In this document: piece by piece, positions 54,289 to 62,804 of the stretch
Layout of the letters: the number at the start of each line of letters is the position of its first letter
Position numbering within the stretch: the first letter of the stretch is position 1
Assembly (NCBI RefSeq): GCF_013385985.1
Contig: NZ_JACAOY010000010.1
Coordinates: 233,071-297,070, forward strand
Reading direction: 5' to 3'
Length of the DNA stretch: 64,000 bases
Source: Pseudomonas sp. B6002
Lineage (GTDB): Bacteria > Pseudomonadota > Gammaproteobacteria > Pseudomonadales > Pseudomonadaceae
Translations under genes and position numbers: made by a program
The notes under the pieces: generated by a model
Told to the model about the DNA's origin: nothing
The model's database searches: none
The model's input: the letters and a program-made list of their open reading frames with translations, nothing else

Positions 54289-54801
54289 TTAGGCTTTTTC
54301 CCAGACTTCGAAGTTGTACGCTGGCTTGTCGCCTTCCGGCGCATTCTCCCGATTCGACACCAACGTCCACTGGCCCCGATCAAACTCCGGAAACCAAGCA
54401 TCCCCTTCCGGACTCAACGCCACCCGCGTCAGATACAGGCGATCCGCCTGCTCCAGCCCCTGCGCATACAACTGCGCACCACCGATCAGCATCAGCTCAT
54501 CCGCGCCTTGCTCCAGTGCCCACGCCTCAGCGCGCTCCACGGCGGCGTCCAGCGACGGAAAAACTTCCGCACCTTCCAGCGCCAGATCGGTCTGACGGCT
54601 GACCACAAGGTTCAAGCGCCCCGGCAACGGTCGGCCCAGGGAGTCCCAGGTCTTGCGCCCCATGATGATCGGCTTGCCGAGCGTGGTGGCCTTGAAATAT
54701 TTGAAATCCCCCGGCAAATGCCAGGGCATGCTGTTGTCGACGCCGATCACACGGTTTTCACCGAGGGCTGCGATCAGGCTTAAAGGGAGAGTTTTTTTCA
54801 T
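54289..54801 (-). CDS. folA: Dihydrofolate reductase
   Basis: A 170-residue enzyme that reduces dihydrofolate with NADPH. Motifs are SLIAALGENRVIGVDNSMPW (substrate loop), LPGDFKYFKATTLGKPIIMG, RKTWDSLGRPLPGRLNLVVS and LMLIGGAQLYAQGL. The catalytic acidic residue is the aspartate in PGDFKYF. It is divergent from the DUF2868 gene with a 69-base gap, and its stop lies right after a REP. Confidence 0.96.
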   Translation of the reverse strand: MKKTLPLSLIAALGENRVIGVDNSMPWHLPGDFKYFKATTLGKPIIMGRKTWDSLGRPLPGRLNLVVSRQTDLALEGAEVFPSLDAAVERAEAWALEQGADELMLIGGAQLYAQGLEQADRLYLTRVALSPEGDAWFPEFDRGQWTLVSNRENAPEGDKPAYNFEVWEKA

Positions 54802-54870
54802 GGCGACGAGAATACCAGAGGTACGAGCCAGCGGTTATGCTCAGTCCTCACTGGCTCAACAGGATGACGC

Positions 54871-56250
54871 GTGACTGCACTGAACCCGCTGCACACACTC
54901 TGGATGACAGAAACCGTGCGCCTGCGCGAAGAACACGCCGGCCCACTGGAAGACCTGGAAGCCAACCGCCTGGCCCGCACGGCCGGTGGCGACCTGCCGA
55001 CGCGTATCCAGCACCGCGCGCTGCACCTGGCCGAGCGCGACGGCCTGACCGCCGCCCTCACCCGCTGGCTGCAAGGGGCGCGCCTGGCGCTGGTGTTGCT
55101 GGCTATCGTCGCCGTCATCAGCGGCGCCGGCTTGGCCTTTGCCGCCTTGGGCAACGGCCTGACCCCGGTGAACGTGTTCTGGGCCCTGGGCAGCCTGCTC
55201 GGCTTGAACCTGATCCTGCTGATCAGCTGGGCCCTGGGCTTGCTGTTTGCCGGCGAACACAGCGCCAGCCTGGGACGCTTGTGGTTGTGGCTCAGCGAAA
55301 AACTCGCCCGGGATGCCAAGGCGGCGCAATTGGCACCGGCGCTGTTGCTGTTGCTGCAACGGCAGAAGCTCAATCGCTGGGCCGTGGGTGTGCTGGTCAA
55401 CAGCGTGTGGCTGCTGGCGCTGCTCAGTGCCCTGGTGATTCTTCTTACGCTGCTCGCCACCCGTCGCTACGGCTTCGTGTGGGAAACCACCATCCTGGGC
55501 GCCGACACCTTTGTCGCCGTCACCCAAGCCCTGGGCACCCTGCCTGCCCTGCTGGGCTTCAACGTGCCCACTGTCGAGATGATCCGCGCCAGCGGTGATG
55601 CCGCCCTGAATATCGAAAGCGCCCGCCAGGCCTGGGCCGCGTGGCTGGTGGGCGTACTGCTGGTGTACGGCCTGCTGCCAAGGTTGATCCTCGCCCTGTT
55701 GTGCCTGTGGCGCTGGAAACGCGGGCGCGCCGCCCTGCGCCTGGACCTCAACCTGCCCGGCTACAGCCAACTGCGCGAACGCCTGATGCCCAGCAGCGAA
55801 CGCCTTGGCGTCAACGATGCCGCGCCCGAGCAACTGCACCACGTCAGCGGCGGCGTCAGTGAAGTGGAAAGCGATGGTGCCTTGCTGGTGGCCATCGAAC
55901 TGGACGACCAACATCCCTGGCCACCCAAGCTGCCTAGCAGCGTAAAGAACGCCGGCATTCTCGACAGCCGCGAATCACGCCACACACTGCTGGAACAACT
56001 CACCCGCTTTCCGCCTGCCCGCCTGGCCATTGCCTGTGACCCACGCCGCTCACCCGACCGTGGCAGCCTGGCGCTGATCGCCGAACTCGCCCGTAGCGCC
56101 ACCGCCACCCGCGTCTGGCTGCTGCAAGCGCCGCCCGGCCAGGCACTGGACGCCGAACGCCTGGGCGACTGGCACGCCGCGTTGCAGCAACTTGAGTTGC
56201 CGTTCGCCGACTGCGCGCCGCTGAACTGGCTGGAGACCGGTCATGACTAA
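54871..56250 (+). CDS. DUF2868 membrane protein
   Basis: A 459-residue inner-membrane protein of unknown function. Four hydrophobic helices are seen: about residues 70-92 (LALVLLAIVAVISGAGLAFA), 100-125, 170-195 (VLVNSVWLLALLSALVILLT) and 260-285 (WLVGVLLVYGLLPRLILALL). The first 65 residues and the last about 170 are hydrophilic and probably cytoplasmic. The start is GTG at 54871. It overlaps the next gene by eight bases, and the DUF2868-DUF3482 pair is a known gene neighbourhood, so the two proteins likely work together at the membrane. Confidence 0.85.
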   Translation: MTALNPLHTLWMTETVRLREEHAGPLEDLEANRLARTAGGDLPTRIQHRALHLAERDGLTAALTRWLQGARLALVLLAIVAVISGAGLAFAALGNGLTPVNVFWALGSLLGLNLILLISWALGLLFAGEHSASLGRLWLWLSEKLARDAKAAQLAPALLLLLQRQKLNRWAVGVLVNSVWLLALLSALVILLTLLATRRYGFVWETTILGADTFVAVTQALGTLPALLGFNVPTVEMIRASGDAALNIESARQAWAAWLVGVLLVYGLLPRLILALLCLWRWKRGRAALRLDLNLPGYSQLRERLMPSSERLGVNDAAPEQLHHVSGGVSEVESDGALLVAIELDDQHPWPPKLPSSVKNAGILDSRESRHTLLEQLTRFPPARLAIACDPRRSPDRGSLALIAELARSATATRVWLLQAPPGQALDAERLGDWHAALQQLELPFADCAPLNWLETGHD

Positions 56251-57610
56251 ACCGCTGAAACTCGCCGTGGTTGGCCACACCAACGTCGGTAAGACCTCAC
56301 TGCTGCGCACGCTGACCCGCGACGTGGGCTTCGGCGAAGTGTCCCATCGCCCCAGCACCACGCGGCATGTCGAAGGCGCGCGCCTGTCGGTGGAGGGCGA
56401 GGCGCTGCTGGAACTCTACGACACCCCCGGCCTTGAAGACGCCATCGCCCTGCTCGATTACCTGGAGCGCCTGGACCGCCCCGGCGAACGCCTGGATGGC
56501 CCGGCCCGCCTGGCGCGCTTCCTGGAAGGCAGCGAAGCGCGCCAGCGTTTCGAACAGGAAGCCAAGGTGCTGCGCCAACTGCTGGCGTCGGACGCCGGGC
56601 TGTATGTGATTGACGCCCGCGAACCGGTGCTCGCCAAGTACCGCGATGAGCTGCAAGTGCTGGCCAGTTGTGGCAAGCCGTTGCTGCCGGTGCTCAATTT
56701 CGTCAGCAGCAGCGACCACCGCGAGCCGGACTGGCGCGAAGCCCTGGCCCGCCTCGGCCTGCACGCACTGGTGCGCTTCGACAGCGTGGCGCCGCCAGAA
56801 GACGGCGAACGGCGCCTGTATGAAAGCCTCGCCCTGCTGTTGGAAAACGCCCGGCCGCAATTGGAACGCCTGATCCTGGATCAGGAGGCCCAGCGCCACG
56901 CCCGCCAACAAAGCGCGGCACGCTTGATCGCCGAGTTGCTGATCGACTGCGCCGCGTGCCGACGCAGCGTAGTCACTGAAGATGAACAGCAAGCCATCGG
57001 CGACCTGCGCAAAGCGGTGCGTCAGCGCGAGCAAAAATGCGTGGAGGCCCTGCTCAAACTCTTCGGCTTCCGCCCCCAGGACGCCGCCGCCAGCGACTTG
57101 CCGTTGCTCGACGGCCGCTGGGGCGATGACCTGTTCAACCCCGAAACCCTCAAGCAACTCGGCGTGCGCGTCGGTGGCGGGATCGCCGCAGGTGCGGCAG
57201 CCGGTGCGGGTGTGGATTTGTTGGTCGGCGGTTTGACCCTGGGCGCCGCCGCCCTGGCCGGGGCAATTGCCGGTGGCGCGCTGCAAACCGCACGCAGCTA
57301 TGGCAGCCGTTTGCTGGGCAAGATCAAGGGCCAGCGCGAACTGAGCGTGGACGACAGCGTGCTGCGCCTGCTCGCCCTGCGCCAACGCCAATTGCTCAAG
57401 GCTCTGAACCTGCGCGGGCATGCGGCGATGCACAGCATCAAGGTGGACACGCCCCAGGACAAAACCTGGCGCGAAGGCAAGTTGCCAGACGCCCTGCACA
57501 AGGCCCGCGCCCACCCGCAATGGTCGTCCCTCAACCCCCACGCCAGACTCAGCCAGGCCGAGCGTCAGGAACAGATCGAAGCACTGGCTACCCGGCTCGA
57601 CGAGGCATAA
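56243..57610 (+). CDS. GTPase with DUF3482 C-terminal domain
   Basis: A 455-residue Era/Obg-type GTPase fused to DUF3482. G1 is LAVVGHTNVGKTSLLRTLTR, G3 is ELYDTPGLEDAI, and a G4 element may lie near VLNFVSSSDHREP, where the usual NKxD is not clear. After the G domain come a coiled helix (about 210-290) and a glycine/alanine-rich hydrophobic stretch (about 308-349, GGGIAAGAAAGAGVDLLVGG onward) resembling the membrane-inserting part of dynamin-like or YcjF/DUF697 proteins. It overlaps the membrane-protein gene upstream. Confidence 0.85.
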   Translation: MTKPLKLAVVGHTNVGKTSLLRTLTRDVGFGEVSHRPSTTRHVEGARLSVEGEALLELYDTPGLEDAIALLDYLERLDRPGERLDGPARLARFLEGSEARQRFEQEAKVLRQLLASDAGLYVIDAREPVLAKYRDELQVLASCGKPLLPVLNFVSSSDHREPDWREALARLGLHALVRFDSVAPPEDGERRLYESLALLLENARPQLERLILDQEAQRHARQQSAARLIAELLIDCAACRRSVVTEDEQQAIGDLRKAVRQREQKCVEALLKLFGFRPQDAAASDLPLLDGRWGDDLFNPETLKQLGVRVGGGIAAGAAAGAGVDLLVGGLTLGAAALAGAIAGGALQTARSYGSRLLGKIKGQRELSVDDSVLRLLALRQRQLLKALNLRGHAAMHSIKVDTPQDKTWREGKLPDALHKARAHPQWSSLNPHARLSQAERQEQIEALATRLDEA

Positions 57611-57615
57611 ACCGC

Positions 57616-58149
57616 TTACACCTCATACCAGTTCAAGGCCAGGAAGGTCGTGCATAGCGAGCGGATCAGTTCCTTGTCCGCCTTGTCAGCCGCGCCATTG
57701 CGGTCAACATCACTGTTGGTGAACGACTCCAGTACGCCGTCGCTGTCGCCGTCATAGGCCGCCACCTTGTAGATCAGCGCAGCGCCAGCTCCAGAGGCAG
57801 CAGGTTCGTGAAAGTCCAGCTTGACTGCGTTCGGCCGACCGGTTTTGCCGAAATGGTCGACGTACATGATCAATGTACGCTGCCACTGTCTAGCCGAATT
57901 GAACCAATTGAGCTTCAAGAAGCTGTCGGCGAAACTCACCAACTGAGGTTTGTCCACAACCAGACAGTCAGGCAGCGGCTCTCCCGCCAGTTGTAGATCG
58001 ACCTTGCCATCCACCGTCATATCCAGACCGACGGTTTCGTAGATCAACGCGTCTGGGGCACCGGGGTGCTGCTGATAAAAGTGCAGAATCACCGCATCGG
58101 CGCGACCATTCCCGCACAAGTCCTGGGCAGTGGCTTTCAAATAACGCAT
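57616..58149 (-). CDS. Unknown protein with an internal two-fold repeat
   Basis: A 177-residue protein with no signal peptide that I do not recognise. It contains two homologous halves. Half 1 has NGRADAVILHFYQQHPGAPD and ALIYETVGLDMTVDGKVD, ending FADSFLKLNWF; half 2 has TGRPNAVKLDFHEPAASGAG and ALIYKVAAYDGDSDGVLESF, ending LCTTFLALNWYEV. The DGDSDGVLE and DVDRNGAAD loops look like calcium-binding DxDxxG loops. It is convergent with the GTPase gene and upstream of nothing obvious; the 91-base gap to the phosphonate operon is empty. Confidence 0.75.
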   Translation of the reverse strand: MRYLKATAQDLCGNGRADAVILHFYQQHPGAPDALIYETVGLDMTVDGKVDLQLAGEPLPDCLVVDKPQLVSFADSFLKLNWFNSARQWQRTLIMYVDHFGKTGRPNAVKLDFHEPAASGAGAALIYKVAAYDGDSDGVLESFTNSDVDRNGAADKADKELIRSLCTTFLALNWYEV

Positions 58150-58240
58150 CGCATTGCTCCTTTAACTAAAGAAGCAAGCACCTTAGTAACGTGCCAATCA
58201 TGGCTCTAGGCGGCGCGTCTGCGTTTTGCGTAAGGCCACT

Positions 58241-58795
58241 CTACGCAGCGAGTAGCCGTATGGCCTTGGCCTTGAGCAACTGCAAATCCAGCACCGGCAC
58301 GTGCATTTCCTTGGCCTGCTCATCCCAATAGCGCATGCGCAAACTCACCGCACACAGCGGGTCTTGCTCGAACGCCTGGGCTTCCTCGGCGCTCATCACC
58401 CCGCCCTGATACGCCAGCGTGCGGCGGCTGGCTTCGCTGAGGCGAGCGTAGTAGTCCGGTTGGCTGAAGGTCAGGTAACGCTTGGCCTGTACGTGGTATT
58501 CCACCAGCTTGGCCATGCGCTCGCTGAACCCTGCACGGCGCAGGTAATCGGCCCCTAGCCGTTCATGGCTGACAACGCCATAACCGCCCATGTTCTCGCC
58601 ACCCTGGCCGCAGAGGTGCCCGATGTCGTGGAAAAACGCCGCCAGCACCACTTCATCGTCAAAACCCTCGGCCATCGCCAGCTGCGCGGCCTGGGACATG
58701 TGCTCGATCTGCGACACCGGCTCGCCGATGTAATCCGCCGTGCCATGCGTTTCGTACAAGCCGAAGACGTCGGCAATTGCCTGTTCCGGGTTCAT
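58241..58795 (-). CDS. PhnZ-like HD-domain diiron oxygenase of phosphonate operons
   Basis: A 184-residue HD-domain protein. Candidate diiron ligands are H32 (QIEHMSQ), H56 and D57 (FFHDIGH), H77 (VVSHERL), H101 (EYHVQAK) and D158 (RYWDEQ), plus Y22 and E25 (DYIGEP). The spacing of all eight follows that recalled for PhnZ (Y24, E27, H34, H58, D59, H80, H104, D161) with a steady offset, so it should cleave a 1-hydroxy-2-aminoethylphosphonate-like substrate to glycine and phosphate. The start at 58795 shares one base with the stop of the FAD enzyme, so they are translated together. Confidence 0.82.
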   Translation of the reverse strand: MNPEQAIADVFGLYETHGTADYIGEPVSQIEHMSQAAQLAMAEGFDDEVVLAAFFHDIGHLCGQGGENMGGYGVVSHERLGADYLRRAGFSERMAKLVEYHVQAKRYLTFSQPDYYARLSEASRRTLAYQGGVMSAEEAQAFEQDPLCAVSLRMRYWDEQAKEMHVPVLDLQLLKAKAIRLLAA

Positions 58796-59928
58796 CACGC
58801 CGCTCCCCACAATGCTGTGATATTTCGCTCGGCCATAGCCGGCCCCACGCTCATGCCCACCCCGGTGTGCATCAACGCCGCACTCACGCCCGGCGCCGCA
58901 CGCAGGAACGAAAACGGCCCCGGCCCGCGCGAGCCATACACGCCCTGCCACCGCTCGACCACCTGGATCTTGCACCCCAGGGTTTGCTCGGCCAGCTCGA
59001 TCATCCAGTCGTCCACTTGCTCGGCGTTGAACGGCGAGGCATCGCTGCCGTAGTCGTGGGAGTCGCCGATGATCAGTTCGCCATGGGGCGTCGGGCTGAT
59101 CAGCAGGTGAATCCCGTGCTCGTGCAAGTGCGGTGCTTCACGCAGGATCTGCGCCTGCACCGGTGCCGCTTCCGGCAGGTCGGCAAAGGCGCCGTAGTGC
59201 ACGCAACTCAAGCCCGTGAGCAACGCGTGTTGCAGGTTCAGATTCACGCTTGGCCGGGCACGCAGCATTTGCAAGCGGCAGATACTCGGGTTGAGTTCGG
59301 CCATCGCCTCGGCCAGCAAGGTTTGGTAGTCATGGCCGGAACACACGATGATCTGTTCACCGCGAAAGCTGCCTGCCGTGCTGTGCAACTGGCCCGGCTC
59401 AACATCGCGCACCAGGGTGGAGAAGTAGAACTCCACGTTCAGTTCCTGCGCCAGGTAGTTGATCAGCACCGGGATCGCTTCGCGGGAATACAGCTGCTGG
59501 TCGTCTTTGCCATGCAGTGCGGCGCGGTGATGGCGGAACTGGCCGCCGTACAGGTCCTTCATGGCCGAGCCTTGAAGCAGCTCGACGTTGTAGCCGTGTT
59601 CCCGCGCGCGGCCGGCGCAGAAGGCTTCCAGCAGGTGTTCTTCGGCTTCGGAGCGGGCGAACAGATACGCGCCGTTGCGTTTGAGTTGCAAGCCGGCGAC
59701 TTGAGCCCAATGGCCCCAGATGTCGCGGCTTTCCCGCGACAGATCGAGCATCGGGCCAGGTGGTTGGCCGGTGACCAGGGCTTGGCCGAAGTTGCGCACC
59801 GAGGCGCCGAGCGGCGTGGCACTGCGTTCGAAGACCTTGACCTTGAGGCCGCGCTTGGCGGCGGCGTAGGCGTGGGACAGGCCGAGGATGCCGGCGCCCA
59901 CGATCAGCAGGTCATTGTGTTGTGTCAT
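58795..59928 (-). CDS. FAD-dependent oxidoreductase of phosphonate operons
   Basis: A 377-residue amine-oxidase-like flavoprotein (DAO fold). The FAD motif is DLLIVGAGILGLSHAYAAAK with E near VKVFERS, and the C-terminal part has SFLRAAPGVSAALMHTGVGM. It fits the family of FAD oxidases that accompany 2-aminoethylphosphonate genes and that deaminate AEP or its N-alkyl derivatives; I infer this role from context. Start at 59928 (MTQHNDLLIVG) is preceded by AGGACA. It is 126 bases downstream of the binding-protein gene, with a REP between. Confidence 0.82.
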   Translation of the reverse strand: MTQHNDLLIVGAGILGLSHAYAAAKRGLKVKVFERSATPLGASVRNFGQALVTGQPPGPMLDLSRESRDIWGHWAQVAGLQLKRNGAYLFARSEAEEHLLEAFCAGRAREHGYNVELLQGSAMKDLYGGQFRHHRAALHGKDDQQLYSREAIPVLINYLAQELNVEFYFSTLVRDVEPGQLHSTAGSFRGEQIIVCSGHDYQTLLAEAMAELNPSICRLQMLRARPSVNLNLQHALLTGLSCVHYGAFADLPEAAPVQAQILREAPHLHEHGIHLLISPTPHGELIIGDSHDYGSDASPFNAEQVDDWMIELAEQTLGCKIQVVERWQGVYGSRGPGPFSFLRAAPGVSAALMHTGVGMSVGPAMAERNITALWGAA

Positions 59929-59952
59929 GGAGAGATGTCCTGAATTCGAAGC

Positions 59953-60032
59953 CGCCTTCGCAGGCAAGCCAGCTCCCACATTTGAATGTGTTCACAAATC
60001 AAAATGTGGGAGCTGGCTTGCCTGCGAAGAGG
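59953..60032. repeat. REP pair (divergent) inside the phosphonate operon
   Basis: Reverse CGCAGGCAAGCCAGCTCCCA and forward ATGTGGGAGCTGGCTTGCC are separated by 21 bases (TTTGAATGTGTTCACAAATC, itself nearly palindromic). It lies between the transporter and enzyme genes. Confidence 0.88.
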
Positions 60033-60054
60033 CCATCAGCCCTAACGAAAAATC

Positions 60055-61077
60055 TTACTGACCGGCCACCTTCTCCGACTTGCCGTCATAGCGCTTGCGC
60101 CACTCAGTCAGGATGCTGTCGCGGTTCTTCGACGCCCAGGCAAAGTCGTTCTTGATCAGGCGCTGCTCGTAATCAGCCGGCAATTCGGTCTGCGGCTTGG
60201 CAATGCCTGGCTGCGCGAGCACGGCGAAGTTGTCTTTGTACAGGTCCATGGCCGCGCTGCTGGCAGAGAAGTCAGCGAGCTTTTTAGCGGCGTCCGCATG
60301 GGCGGTGCCCTTCATCACCGCCGTGGCTTCGATGTCCCAACCCAGGCCTTCCTTCGGCAGGATGATGTCCAGCGGCGCGCCCTGGCGTTTGAGCTGCACG
60401 GCCGGGTATTCGAAGGAAATACCAATCGGGAACTCACCCGAAGCCGCCAGCTTGCACGGCTTGGAACCGGAGTGAACGTACTGGCCGATGTTCTGGTGCA
60501 GGTCGTCCATGTACTGCCAGCCCTGCTTCTCGCCGAAGGTCTGCAACCAGGCGCTGACGTCCAGGAAACCGGTGCCGGAAGACGCAGGGTTCGGCATCAC
60601 GATCTTGCCCTTGTACTCAGGCTTGGTCAGGTCTTGCCAGCTCACCGGCTTGGTCAGGCCTTGTTTCTCGGCTTCGACGGTGTTGAAGCAGATGGTTGCC
60701 GCCCAGACGTCCATGCCCACCCAGGCCGGTGGGTTGGCCGGGTCGCGGTAGTTCTTGCCGATCTTGTCCAGGTCCTTTGGCGCGTAGTTGTCCAACATGC
60801 CCTGCTGGTCGAGGATCGCCAGGCTCGACGCAGCCAGGCCCCACACCACGTCGGCTTGCGGGCGGTCTTTCTCGGCCAGCAGCTTGGCAGTGATGATGCC
60901 GGTGGAGTCACGTACCCACTTGATCTCGATGTCAGGGTTGGCCTTTTCGAACGCCTGCTTGTAGGTCTTCAACTGCTCGGCTTCGAGGGCCGTGTACACG
61001 GTGAGCTCGGTCTTGGCGAAGGCATTCAGGCTGAATGCAGTGAGTACGGCAGCGACCAGCGCCAGGGGCTTGAACAT
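60055..61077 (-). CDS. ABC transporter substrate-binding protein, 2-aminoethylphosphonate type
   Basis: A 340-residue periplasmic binding protein with signal peptide MFKPLALVAAVLTAFSLNAF. The mature chain starts KTELTVYTALEAEQLKTYKQ and has the iron/AEP cluster traits ADVVWGLAASSLAILDQQGM, VMPNPASSGTGFLDVSAW and IGISFEYPAVQLKRQGAPLD. This family includes Fe3+ and putative AEP binders; a phosphonate role is favoured by the adjoining FAD and PhnZ-like enzymes. It is 19 bases after the permease gene. Confidence 0.85.
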   Translation of the reverse strand: MFKPLALVAAVLTAFSLNAFAKTELTVYTALEAEQLKTYKQAFEKANPDIEIKWVRDSTGIITAKLLAEKDRPQADVVWGLAASSLAILDQQGMLDNYAPKDLDKIGKNYRDPANPPAWVGMDVWAATICFNTVEAEKQGLTKPVSWQDLTKPEYKGKIVMPNPASSGTGFLDVSAWLQTFGEKQGWQYMDDLHQNIGQYVHSGSKPCKLAASGEFPIGISFEYPAVQLKRQGAPLDIILPKEGLGWDIEATAVMKGTAHADAAKKLADFSASSAAMDLYKDNFAVLAQPGIAKPQTELPADYEQRLIKNDFAWASKNRDSILTEWRKRYDGKSEKVAGQ

Positions 61078-61096
61078 GGAACACCTCCTATCGGGA

Positions 61097-62803
61097 TTAT
61101 TGGCCGGGCGCGGTCTGGCGCCAGGCTTGGGAGCGACGCAGTGCGCCACGTGAAGCCCACGCCAGCAGCAGCGAGACGCCGGCTGAAGTGAACAGGATCA
61201 GAGTCGACATGGCCGCCGCACCGCCCACGTTGCCGGCATCGTCCATGTTCAACACGGCGACAGCGGCTAGGATGGTGTCGGGGCTGTAGAGGAAGATAGC
61301 GGCCGACACGGTGGTCATGGCCGATACAAACAGGTAGCGCACGATGTCCAGCAACGCCGGCAGGCAGATCGGTACGGTCACGCGCAGGTAATGACGGTAC
61401 AGCGGCGCCTTGAGGGACAGCGCGGCGGCTTCGAACTCGGCGTCCAGTTGACGCAGGGCCGTGGTGGCGGTCATCTGCGCAGTGGTCAGATAGTGCGCAA
61501 TGGTGCACACCACCAGCAGGGTCATGGTCCCGTAGAACACATGCAGCGGGTTGCCGTTGAGGTTGAAAAAGAACACGTAGCCCAGGCCCAGCACCAGGCC
61601 CGGCACGGCCATCGGCACGAAGCTGAGCATACGCAGCGCCAGGTTGAGGCCTTTCTGGCCCTTGGTCTTTTCCATCAGGTAAGCGCCGGTGAAGATCAGC
61701 ACGCTGCCGATCAACGCCGTGCACAGCGCCAGGGTCAGGCTGTTGCGATAGGCCAGCCAGCCGCCGCCCGCGGTGTCTTCAAACTGGTAGTGGTTGAGCG
61801 ACAACGACAGGTTGTACGGCCAGAACTTCACCAGCGAGGAATACACCGCCATGCCGAACACCAGCAGCAACACGGCGCAGATCAGCAGCACGATGGCCAG
61901 GTAGCAACCGTCGCGCAGCCGCGAGGGCGCCGGCTGGAACACCTGGGCACGGCCGCTCATCGAGTCGCCATGACGGCGGCGCAGCCAGGCGTCCACACCA
62001 AAGCTGAACAGCGCCGGCAACAGCAATACCATGCCGATCAGTGCACCACGCCCGAACTGTTGCTGACCGACCACCGCCTTGTAGGCTTCCAGCGCCAGCA
62101 CCTGATAATCCCCGCCAACGACAACGGGCACGCCAAAATCGGTGATGGTCAGGGTGAACACCAGGCAGAACGCAGCGAACACCGCCTGGCGCGTGGCCGG
62201 CCAAGTGATGCTGCGAAACGCCCGCGCCGGGCTGGCGCCCATGCTGGAGGCGGCGTCGAACAGGCGCGCGTCCGCCAGGGACAGCGCCGACAGCAGAATC
62301 ATCAGTGCATGGGGGAAGGTGTAGATCACCTCACCCAGCACAATGCCCCAGAAACCGTAGATATTGTCCGATAGCAAGCCGCGCAACATGCCCTGGTTAC
62401 CGAACAGGTAGACCAGCGCAATGCCCGGCAACATCGACGGCGCCATCAGTGGCAGCAGCGACATGCCACGCCAGATCGCCTTGCCGGGAATCAGCGTGCG
62501 TTGCAGGGCGTAGGCAAACAGGTAGGCCAACGGTACGACAATGGCCGCCACGCTGAGGGAGACCTTCAGGCTATTGCCCAGCAGCCAGTGGAAGTTGTCG
62601 CTGGTCACCAGTTCCCGCGCCGCGACCAGGCCACCGCCCTGCCCGGCTTCGCTGCTGAAGCCGCGCCAGAAGATCGCCAACAAGGGCAGCAAGACTGCGA
62701 CGCCCAGCAACACCAGCCACAGCAGTTTGCCGCCGACGACGAAAATACGGTCACCGGTTTCGGCACGGGACACCTGCCGTGGCTGCGTCATGACAGTGGC
62801 CAT
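61097..62803 (-). CDS. ABC transporter permease, fused two-unit type
   Basis: A 568-residue inner-membrane permease with two homologous six-helix halves, each with its ATPase-contact (EAA) loop: ARLFDAASSMGASPARAFRS in the first and EFEAAALSLKAPLYRHYLR in the second. The arrangement is that of FbpB-type single-chain permeases. The start at 62803 (MATVMTQPRQ) lies one base beyond the ATPase stop; MTQPRQ at 62791 is also possible. It serves the binding protein and ATPase next to it. Confidence 0.88.
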   Translation of the reverse strand: MATVMTQPRQVSRAETGDRIFVVGGKLLWLVLLGVAVLLPLLAIFWRGFSSEAGQGGGLVAARELVTSDNFHWLLGNSLKVSLSVAAIVVPLAYLFAYALQRTLIPGKAIWRGMSLLPLMAPSMLPGIALVYLFGNQGMLRGLLSDNIYGFWGIVLGEVIYTFPHALMILLSALSLADARLFDAASSMGASPARAFRSITWPATRQAVFAAFCLVFTLTITDFGVPVVVGGDYQVLALEAYKAVVGQQQFGRGALIGMVLLLPALFSFGVDAWLRRRHGDSMSGRAQVFQPAPSRLRDGCYLAIVLLICAVLLLVFGMAVYSSLVKFWPYNLSLSLNHYQFEDTAGGGWLAYRNSLTLALCTALIGSVLIFTGAYLMEKTKGQKGLNLALRMLSFVPMAVPGLVLGLGYVFFFNLNGNPLHVFYGTMTLLVVCTIAHYLTTAQMTATTALRQLDAEFEAAALSLKAPLYRHYLRVTVPICLPALLDIVRYLFVSAMTTVSAAIFLYSPDTILAAVAVLNMDDAGNVGGAAAMSTLILFTSAGVSLLLAWASRGALRRSQAWRQTAPGQ

Positions 62804-62804
62804 C

